DNA of 9,269 nt from Acidobacteriaceae bacterium (GTDB lineage: Bacteria; Acidobacteriota; Terriglobia; Terriglobales; Acidobacteriaceae). Both the position numbers and the translations under genes were made by a program. Of the stretch, positions 4,444-9,269 are shown one piece after another. Within the stretch, counting starts at the first letter, position 1, and each line of letters begins with the position of its first letter. The notes under the pieces are model-generated. The model made no database searches. It was not told where the DNA came from and saw only the letters and a list, made by a program, of their open reading frames with translations. Location of the stretch: NCBI GenBank assembly GCA_030044455.1, contig JASHVU010000594.1, forward strand, positions 1-9,269, read 5' to 3'.

Positions 4444-6858
4444 TTATTCGTCTCTGAGCGCAACCATCGGTTCGAGCCTGGCGGCGCGGCGGGCCGGCAG
4501 CCAGCTTGCCGCCATGGCAACCATCGCAATCGCCAACGTGACGCCCGAGAAGACCACCGGGTCACTCGAGCTAACGCCGCGCAGCAGGTTTGCGACCAGG
4601 TGCGCGAGCGTGAAAGCCATCGCCAGTCCCACCCCAAGCCCGATGCCGGTAAGCCAAGAGGCACGGCGCAGCATCATGCCCAGCACATTCTCGCGGCTGG
4701 CGCCCATGGCCAGGCGCACGCCGATCTCGCGGGTGCGTTCGCCCACCAGGTTCGCCATCACGGCAAAGATGCCGATGGCCGACAGCAGCAGCGCGATCAG
4801 CGCGTCCATCGCCATGTCGCCGGATGCGTAGATCAAGCCGATCAGCCCCTCGTGATTGAATTGCGCCCAGCTTTCAACGTCTTTCAGAGGCAGCATCGGA
4901 TCCATCGACGCAATTACCTTGTGCGCCGATTCGGCCAATGCACGCGGGTCGCCGTCTGTGTACATCACAAATGTGGCGCCATCATCCGGCTCCTGAGCCG
5001 CGTTCATGTAAATCGCGGCGTGCGGCGTAGTATCCCATACCTGGTAGGCCGTTTCGCGAGCGACACCCACAATGGTGAGCCATGGGTCCTTGCTGTCGCT
5101 ACCACCCATGCGCACGCGTTTGCCGATCGGATTTTGCCCCGGGAAATACTGGTTCACAAACCGCTCGCTAACCACGGCAATCGGCAGTGTCCCCATCGCA
5201 TCGCTAGGGCTGAATCCGCGGCCCGAAACAATGGGAATGTGCATGGTGGCGAAGTAGCCGTCACTCACATCCAGGTGCAGCGCGCTCTGAAATTTTCCCG
5301 GCATCACCGGGCGGTTCTCGATCGCAAAGTCCTGCAGCCAGCTCCAGTCGCTCAAGGGCAGTGCACTGGTCACATCGGCGTGCGTCACTCCCGGCAAGGC
5401 GCGCAGCCGATCCAGGCTTTCGCGATAAAACGCAGCGCGTTTGACTTTGTCGTAGCGCGACTCGGGAAGAGTCGCGCTGAAGATGAGTGCGTGCTGCGGC
5501 GAATAGACGTCGATTTGGTGGAGCATTGAATCGGTGCCCTTGGAGATGAGCGCCGCGCCCACCACCAGCGCCACAGCCAGCGCAATCTGGGCCACGGCAA
5601 ACAGAGTACGCAAGCGAGCGCGCCCGCCCACTGCCGAGCGCGAACCGGCCTTCAACTGTTCGACCGGATTCACGCGAAGAGCTTCGAGCGCCGGCGCAAT
5701 GGTGGCCACCACGCCTGCCAAAACGGCGAGCAGTAAGGAAAACTCGAGCGCATGTCCGTTGAGTTTGGTATTCGACCATCCCGGCATGAATTTGGCGACG
5801 CGCGCCGGCATGGTGGTTAGCGTGAATTGCAGATGTGCCCAGCCTACCGCCAGTCCGCCGGCCGCTCCAATTAATGCGATCAGCAGATTCTCAGTCATCA
5901 TTTGGCGCATCACTCGCCAGCGGCTGGCGCCGAGCGCGCTGCGCATGGCAATCTCAGGCCGCCGCGCCACGCCGCGTACCAGTTGCAGGTTCGCAATGTT
6001 GGCGCACACTACCAGCAGCACAAACAGGGTTGCGCCCAACACGAGCCGGTAGTAGAGAGGAGTGTATTCGCCGTTGATGTTGTCGATCAGCGGCTCGATT
6101 CTTACCGTCCAGTCCAGGTTTGAGCCAGGGTATTGCTTCTCGAGCTGCGCGGCAATAATGCGCAGTTCGCTTTGCGCCTGGTTGATAGTGACACCATCCC
6201 GCAGACGTCCCTCCACCAGGTAGTCGTGTGAAGTGCGGTTGGCCAGCTGATCCGGCGAAGGCGCGAAGGGCAGATACAGATCGGCTTCCGCCGGATATTG
6301 CATCGTCTTGGGCATTACGCCGATGATCTGGTACTTGTGCTGCTCTAGCTCGATCGTGCGGCCGTCGATGTTTGGATCGGAGGCAAAGTTGCGCGTCCAG
6401 AATCCGTAACTGAGCACCGCGACACCGTCGTGGCCCGGTTCCGAATCAGCCTGCGTGAAAACGCGACCCATCAGCGGCTGCGCCCGCAGAACAGTAAAGA
6501 AATTCGTCGATGTCAGCGCGGCATCCACCTCCGCCGCGTCGCCGGCGCCAGTCATTGTCATGGTTGCCTGTTTGTGTATCGCCATCGATTCAAACGAACG
6601 GCTTTGTCTCTGCCAGTCCTCAAAGTTGGCCAGCGCAACCCAATGCAGGTCTCCGGCCTTCTTCTGCTCGGCGATGGTCATTACCCGGTCGAACTCGGGC
6701 ACCGCGAGCGGATGAAGAATCACCGCATCCATGTTGCTGAACATCGACGTATTGATGCCGATGCCGATGGCCAGGCTCAGCACCGCTGTGGCAGTAAATC
6801 CGGGTGATTTGCGCAGCTGGCGGACGGCGAAGCGAAGATCCTCAAGAAAGCTGTTCAT
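4444..6858 (-). CDS. ADOP-family ABC transporter permease (MacB-PCD/FtsX duplicated, orphan)
   Basis: The protein is 804 residues, the usual size for Acidobacterial Duplicated Orphan Permeases (TIGR03434). It starts with the classic L-R-F-A-V-R-Q-L-R-K-S-P-G-F region (8-21) and a first membrane segment (about 22-45). A MacB-like periplasmic domain follows (about 47-265), then an FtsX core of three membrane segments (about 270-395) with R-R-P-E-I-A-M-R-S-A-L-G-A-S at 299-312. The whole plan repeats: membrane segment 417-440, periplasmic domain to about 672, and a second FtsX core with E-R-T-R-E-I-G-V-R-L-A-M-G-A-S at 707-721, ending P-A-R-R-A-A-R-L-E-P-M-V-A-L-R (788-802). Such proteins are thought to work with a MacB-type ATPase encoded elsewhere, in export or mechanotransmission; substrates are unknown. 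ATG 6858 is chosen over an upstream in-frame ATG at 7062 because the family N-terminus starts here, after GGGAGAGG. Confidence 0.95.
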   Translation of the reverse strand: MNSFLEDLRFAVRQLRKSPGFTATAVLSLAIGIGINTSMFSNMDAVILHPLAVPEFDRVMTIAEQKKAGDLHWVALANFEDWQRQSRSFESMAIHKQATMTMTGAGDAAEVDAALTSTNFFTVLRAQPLMGRVFTQADSEPGHDGVAVLSYGFWTRNFASDPNIDGRTIELEQHKYQIIGVMPKTMQYPAEADLYLPFAPSPDQLANRTSHDYLVEGRLRDGVTINQAQSELRIIAAQLEKQYPGSNLDWTVRIEPLIDNINGEYTPLYYRLVLGATLFVLLVVCANIANLQLVRGVARRPEIAMRSALGASRWRVMRQMMTENLLIALIGAAGGLAVGWAHLQFTLTTMPARVAKFMPGWSNTKLNGHALEFSLLLAVLAGVVATIAPALEALRVNPVEQLKAGSRSAVGGRARLRTLFAVAQIALAVALVVGAALISKGTDSMLHQIDVYSPQHALIFSATLPESRYDKVKRAAFYRESLDRLRALPGVTHADVTSALPLSDWSWLQDFAIENRPVMPGKFQSALHLDVSDGYFATMHIPIVSGRGFSPSDAMGTLPIAVVSERFVNQYFPGQNPIGKRVRMGGSDSKDPWLTIVGVARETAYQVWDTTPHAAIYMNAAQEPDDGATFVMYTDGDPRALAESAHKVIASMDPMLPLKDVESWAQFNHEGLIGLIYASGDMAMDALIALLLSAIGIFAVMANLVGERTREIGVRLAMGASRENVLGMMLRRASWLTGIGLGVGLAMAFTLAHLVANLLRGVSSSDPVVFSGVTLAIAMVAMAASWLPARRAARLEPMVALRDE

Positions 6859-6999
6859 GGCCTCTCCCAGGGAGACGATTCCAATGCTGTTAAGCATCAG
6901 GAAGCATTCCAGCAGCCAAACTTGCCCGAGCCGTTCTGGACAAAATACCTGAATTCGAATGATTTGCGCAGCAAGCGACCGCGGATCGGCGGCTCCTCG

Positions 7000-7015
7000 T
7001 GTTCGGTATCGAACA
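7000..7015. promoter_or_regulatory. Perfect inverted repeat TGTTCG-GTAT-CGAACA, candidate operator
   Basis: Two perfect 6-bp arms are separated by four bases. It lies 142 bp upstream of the ADOP start and 135 bp upstream of the RIC-like start. The size and symmetry suit a dimeric repressor. It superficially recalls GAAC/GTTC-containing LexA-type boxes, but orientation and spacing do not match a form I know. Confidence 0.4.
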
Positions 7016-7065
7016 ATTCCGCACGCTGGCCGTCCACTCGTGAACACCGGCCGATGGCCCAAAGC

Positions 7066-7079
7066 GTGATTTAAGTCAC
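7066..7079. promoter_or_regulatory. Crp/Fnr-superfamily-type binding site GTGATTTAAGTCAC
   Basis: GTGA-N6-TCAC matches nine of the ten conserved positions of the TGTGA-N6-TCACA Crp consensus (first base C instead of T, final A present at 7080). It also reads as xTGAT-N4-xTCAx, close to the Fnr/Dnr form. The centre, at 7072.5, is about 77 bp before the RIC-like ATG. If this were a class II site at -41.5, transcription would start near 7114 with TAGTCT (7102-7107) in the -10 place, a poor match. The site faces a gene type often controlled by Fnr/Dnr-like or NO-sensing regulators. Confidence 0.5.
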
Positions 7080-7133
7080 ATCCCGGCCCGAATGTTATCG
7101 CTAGTCTTCAATCACTCGTAAGCAAATTCCCTC

Positions 7134-7140
7134 GGGGAGG
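7134..7140 (+). promoter_or_regulatory. Ribosome binding site of the RIC-like gene
   Basis: GGGGAGG lies nine nucleotides before the ATG at 7150 and supports that start. Confidence 0.7.
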
Positions 7141-7149
7141 CGTGAAAAG

Positions 7150-7854
7150 ATGACTGAATCGAATTCCATCTTTTCTAACCGTTCAGTTGACAACACCCCA
7201 AACGACGAGAACAGGGGCATGGAGATTTGTCCCTGCATCGAGGATAGCGAGCGGCCATCGGTCGACAAGGGCATCCTGGCCGGCCTGATTCTTGAGTCGC
7301 AGCATGCTGCGGCGGCCAACGAGCCGATCCAGGATTTCTCGCAAGGACCGCTGAGCGAATTGATCCAATACATCGTCCGTACGCACCACGGCTTTATCCG
7401 CGAAGAGCTGCCCAGATTGCATTCGCTGTGTGAACGAGTGATCGCCATGCGCAAGTGGATGAACCCCGAGCTGATCGACATGGCTCGCAAGCTGCGCCGG
7501 CTCTCGGGAGATTTAACTTTTCACATGAGCCACACCGAGAACAAGGTGTTTCCCTACATTGAGGCGCTGGAACGCAGCAAAGACGGAGCGCCGCTTGCGC
7601 CGTCATCGGCGGCCCAGGCCGAAAGCCTGATCGAAGAGGTGATGGTGGGCCACACTCCCGTTGGGGAAATGCTGCGGCAGATCGAGGCCGATACCAAGGG
7701 ATTCACTCCGCCCGAGGATGCCTGCCCCGATATGATCGGCCTTTACCAGGGACTCAAGGAGCTCGCACGCCGGCGCAGTAACCACATTCAATTGGAAGGC
7801 TATGTCCTCTTTCCCCGCGCGCTGGCGCTGGAGAAGGAAGTTCTGGCGGCGTAA
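7150..7854 (+). CDS. Divergent RIC/YtfE/ScdA-type hemerythrin-like protein (iron-sulfur cluster repair family) with altered di-iron ligands
   Basis: The protein is 234 residues. G-P-L-S-E-L-I-Q-Y-I-V-R-T-H-H (66-80) and R-E-E-L-P-R-L (84-90) are family hallmarks, as are F-P near 134 and H-I-Q-L-E-G-Y-V-L-F-P-R-A (212-224). E. coli YtfE di-iron ligands (as I recall: H84, H105, H129, E133, H160, H204, E208) map with identical spacing within each half to H80, R101, H125, T129, H168, H212 and E216. Five are kept and two changed, H to R and E to T; a neighbouring H128 and E130 could compensate. The N-terminal ScdA_N motif, usually D-Y/F-C-C-G-G, is reduced to G23-M-E-I-C-P-C29. Family members repair iron-sulfur clusters after nitric oxide or oxidative damage in the cytoplasm. 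This one may bind iron differently or have another role. It has a good ribosome site and a Crp/Fnr-type site upstream, and it converges on the XRE-cupin gene. Confidence 0.8.
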   Translation: MTESNSIFSNRSVDNTPNDENRGMEICPCIEDSERPSVDKGILAGLILESQHAAAANEPIQDFSQGPLSELIQYIVRTHHGFIREELPRLHSLCERVIAMRKWMNPELIDMARKLRRLSGDLTFHMSHTENKVFPYIEALERSKDGAPLAPSSAAQAESLIEEVMVGHTPVGEMLRQIEADTKGFTPPEDACPDMIGLYQGLKELARRRSNHIQLEGYVLFPRALALEKEVLAA

Positions 7855-7867
7855 GATGCAAGTTCTC

Positions 7868-7932
7868 AGCCAGTAGCCAATAGCTCGTGGTTTCAATTCT
7901 TGCGGCTGATTCTTTCCTGCTGGCTACCGGCT
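7868..7932. repeat. Imperfect inverted repeat between convergent genes, possible bidirectional stop structure
   Basis: agccagtagccaa (7868-7880) is inversely repeated by ctggctaccggct (7920-7932), with about 11 of 13 bases pairing around a 39-base loop. It lies in the 76-bp gap between the stop of the RIC-like gene and the XRE-cupin gene, and its right arm overlaps the last codon of the latter. There is no T-tract, so a terminator role is uncertain. The repeated tagcca words also resemble a short heptamer repeat. Confidence 0.35.
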
Positions 7933-8524
7933 ATTTCCCTTTCGTCGCCGCAGGCAGCACCGCCAGCACGCGGCAGCGATGCTTGTCGGCCGAACTCCAG
8001 GCGAGCGGCATCTCGCTTTCCATACAGGCGCAGTCGCCGGCCTCGAGAATCTCTTGCATTCCTCCGGCCTCAAGCCGCAGCTTGCCTTCGAGCACATAAA
8101 CCAGGCCGTTGCTCTCGTATGTGGCATCGATGGCGACCGACGTTCCCCCGGGGGGAAACTCAATCATCTGGGCAGCGATGCGGCAGCCCGAACCGCCGAC
8201 GTTCAACGGCGTAATCTTCACTGATTCCGGCCCGCGAGTGCTTCCCTGCAGGTGGGCCTTGCGCGTGATGGCCAGAGTGTGGCGCGAGGGCTCGCCGAAG
8301 AAATAGCTGAGGCCCACGCCGTAAACGCGGCAGATGGTGGCCAGCGTGGGCAGCGTGGGAATCATCCGGTCGGTTTCGAGCTTGGAAAGCAGCGCCGTCG
8401 AGAGCCCGGTCTCAGTGGCAAGCCGCGAGAGCGTGAGCCGCTTTTGAGTGCGCAGAGACCGCAGTTTCAGTCCGATGCAATAAGGTTCCAGAGACCATTG
8501 GGCGTACGAAACAGTCTTGGGCAT
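7931..8524 (-). CDS. XRE-family transcriptional regulator with C-terminal cupin domain
   Basis: The protein is 197 residues. Residues 17-76 form an XRE helix-turn-helix domain: I-G-L-K-L-R-S-L-R, then L-S-R-L-A-T-E-T-G-L-S-T-A-L-L-S-K-L-E, ending in P-T-L-P-T-L-A-T-I-C. Residues about 118-190 form a small cupin with Y-V-L-E-G-K-L-R-L (143-151) and L-E-A-G-D (160-164). The usual cupin metal histidines are missing: the first motif reads D-A-T-Y-E-S-N-G before Y-V-L-E-G, and the later P-H is P173-L. The domain therefore probably senses a small molecule without metal, as some XRE-cupin regulators (PuuR-like) do, though the ligand is unknown. I choose ATG 8524 over the in-frame ATG at 8545 because GGGAG lies about seven bases before it and nothing suitable precedes 8545. 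A TTTAAT and an inverted repeat upstream suggest autoregulation. Confidence 0.88.
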   Translation of the reverse strand: MPKTVSYAQWSLEPYCIGLKLRSLRTQKRLTLSRLATETGLSTALLSKLETDRMIPTLPTLATICRVYGVGLSYFFGEPSRHTLAITRKAHLQGSTRGPESVKITPLNVGGSGCRIAAQMIEFPPGGTSVAIDATYESNGLVYVLEGKLRLEAGGMQEILEAGDCACMESEMPLAWSSADKHRCRVLAVLPAATKGK

Positions 8525-8543
8525 CCTTCGCTCCCTTGTAAGC

Positions 8544-8570
8544 ATTAAAGTGTTAAAACGTTGCTAACAA
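8544..8570 (-). promoter_or_regulatory. Possible promoter of the XRE-cupin gene (TTGTTA - 15 bp - TTTAAT)
   Basis: On the minus strand TTGTTA (8570-8565) and TTTAAT (8549-8544) match the -35 and -10 consensus at four and five of six bases. The spacer is short at 15 bp. Transcription would start near 8537, which leaves ATG 8545 outside the message and fits the start at 8524. Confidence 0.35.
8551..8569. promoter_or_regulatory. Inverted repeat TGTTA-N9-TAACA, candidate autoregulatory operator
   Basis: Two 5-bp arms are separated by nine bases that include an AACGTT palindrome at 8557-8562, on nearly the same centre. It overlaps the putative promoter spacer and -35 of the XRE-cupin gene, the usual place for an autorepressor site. 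The assignment to this regulator is an inference. Confidence 0.35.
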
Positions 8571-8685
8571 GTGTACGGCAATCCCACGCCCGCGGGCCGT
8601 AACGCACACGGTAAACATTAGTGCAACAGGCACATGACCAAAGTGATGACCTGCTCCGGAACTCGTCCAATCCCAAAGCACCGTT

Positions 8686-8714
8686 TTGGCGGCACGGGTG
8701 CGGCAGTTTACATT
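8686..8714 (+). promoter_or_regulatory. Possible promoter TTGGCG - 17 bp - TACATT
   Basis: Both hexamers match consensus at four of six bases with an ideal 17-bp spacer. It would start transcription about 195 bp before the ATG at 8917, giving a long leader. This is a weak prediction. Confidence 0.25.
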
Positions 8715-8916
8715 CTTAAATAGCGTGCCTCAACCGGCGCCGCGTGCAGCCGATCGTTCCCGACTCTCGGCCGTTGTGGCCAGCTTTTGAAGGTTCCGCG
8801 CTGCAACGCTCACAGGCAACCCGCGCATCAGAAAAACTGACGCCGGGAAAATAGGATTACCTCGAATCAGTGAATGACTTCGTTGCCTGACTCTCCAATC
8901 AAGAGGACGAATTTCA

Positions 8917-9269
8917 ATGACACGATACGCTTTTCGCATTTCCGACGTCATCCGCGGCGCCGCATGCGCGCTTTTCGCGTTGGTGCTGGGCACAAGCCTT
9001 TCGGTCACCGCAAATGCAGCGCCCGAGAAGAATCCTGCCGCGCCACCCGATGTGCTGGTGCTGAGCGATGGCGACGTTCTTCACGGCAAGTTCGTGAACG
9101 AGATCGCCGGCAAAGTGACCTTTCACACCGATTCCCTCGGCGATGTGACGCTGAGCTGGGACAAAATCAAGGAGCTTCATACCACCGAGAAATTCGGCGT
9201 GCTGGAGCAGAGCGCCACCAGCAAAGGCAAGCATGCAGCCCCGAATATTCCGACCGGTACGGTCGATTT
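8917..9269 (+). CDS. Secreted protein with DUF481-type N-terminal module (C-terminus cut by window edge)
   Basis: 117 complete codons are open to the right edge. ATG 8917 follows AGAGGA at 8902-8907. Residues 1-35 look like a signal peptide, with basic residues, a hydrophobic run A-L-F-A-L-V-L-G and A-N-A before Ala35-Pro36. Residues 47-89 read L-V-L-S-D-G-D-V-L-H-G-K, then V-T-F-H-T-D-S-L-G-D-V-T-L-S-W-D-K-I. This is the short beta-rich module (a thing-with-a-dose: dose of N-G-D-x-x-x-G, then G-x-V-x-x-x-W-x-x-I) commonly found before the DUF481 beta-barrel in acidobacterial outer-membrane proteins (YdiY-like). The barrel itself would be beyond the window, so the family call rests on the N-terminal module only. 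Location is likely the periplasm or outer membrane; function is unknown. Confidence 0.65.
   Translation, partial: MTRYAFRISDVIRGAACALFALVLGTSLSVTANAAPEKNPAAPPDVLVLSDGDVLHGKFVNEIAGKVTFHTDSLGDVTLSWDKIKELHTTEKFGVLEQSATSKGKHAAPNIPTGTVD

Larger units (their letters stand above)
6859..7149. other. Divergent promoter region between ADOP permease and RIC-like gene
   Basis: This 291-bp spacer carries the control regions of two divergent genes. The in-frame extension of the ADOP frame up to 7062 has no protein-like character. The region contains two strong dyads (7000-7015 and 7066-7079) and a minus-strand TATTTT near 6942-6947 that could be an ADOP -10 box with a poor -35. It is not otherwise coding. 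Confidence 0.5.
8525..8916. other. Divergent intergenic region between XRE-cupin and DUF481-like genes
   Basis: These 392 bp hold no convincing gene. The left end carries the XRE-cupin control elements. CCAAA-N7-TTTGG (8673-8689) is a small dyad overlapping the -35 of a possible plus-strand promoter at 8686-8714. GGCC-GTTGT-GGCC near 8770 is another short stem. From about 8720 to 8900 I see nothing that can be named; a minus-strand open frame through it has no protein-like features. Confidence 0.5.

Noticed and set aside
4441..5529. Long plus-strand open frame opposite the ADOP permease
   Set aside because: It is antisense to a well-recognised permease, rich in Arg, His, Gln and Ala as expected from GC-rich shadow frames, and shows no family motif.
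8730..9234. Minus-strand open frames at the right end
   Set aside because: They overlap the intergenic region and the DUF481-like gene in antisense and have no protein features.

Overview
The window most likely comes from an acidobacterium (Terriglobia/Acidobacteriaceae type). The main reason is the 804-residue permease at 4444-6858, which has the layout and sequence of the Acidobacterial Duplicated Orphan Permease (ADOP) family. A secreted alpha/beta hydrolase, a GT87/DUF2029 membrane glycosyltransferase, a MASE1-GGDEF protein, a DUF481-like outer-membrane protein start, high GC content and short palindromic intergenic repeats all fit the same group. No tRNA, rRNA, CRISPR array, transposase, integrase or phage gene is visible. 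This looks like chromosomal sequence rather than a mobile island.

Left part (1-2798). A secreted alpha/beta hydrolase on the minus strand runs off the left edge. Its start lies back to back with a small plus-strand gene (1044-1313) for an 89-residue protein made almost entirely of a seven-residue repeat of the type I-L-A-N-Q-K-x. This is the least conventional gene in the window. A 1314-1646 spacer follows, with a perfect 8-bp-stem hairpin in what looks like an interspersed acidobacterial repeat and a second dyad closer to the next gene. Then comes a GT87-family polytopic glycosyltransferase (1647-2798).

Middle part (2814-7149). Two minus-strand genes lie in tandem. A MASE1-GGDEF diguanylate cyclase with intact GGEEF and RxxD motifs ends 15 bp from the convergent glycosyltransferase gene. 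Upstream of it is the ADOP permease, which has no ATPase partner in view. The 291-bp spacer between the ADOP start and the divergent gene on its right holds two strong dyads: TGTTCG-N4-CGAACA, and a Crp/Fnr-type site GTGA-N6-TCAC.

Right part (7150-9269). The first gene encodes a 234-residue protein of the RIC/YtfE/ScdA (iron-sulfur cluster repair, hemerythrin-like) type. Its ligand spacing matches that family, but two ligand positions and the N-terminal di-cysteine motif are changed. It converges on an XRE-cupin transcriptional regulator on the minus strand. After a 392-bp spacer, a secreted protein with an N-terminal module like that of DUF481 proteins begins and runs off the right edge.

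I see no single multi-gene system here; neighbouring genes appear to be mostly independent transcription units. The best leads are the Asn-rich heptad-repeat protein, the RIC-like protein with altered metal-site residues plus the Crp/Fnr-type site in front of it, and the unexplained dyads.
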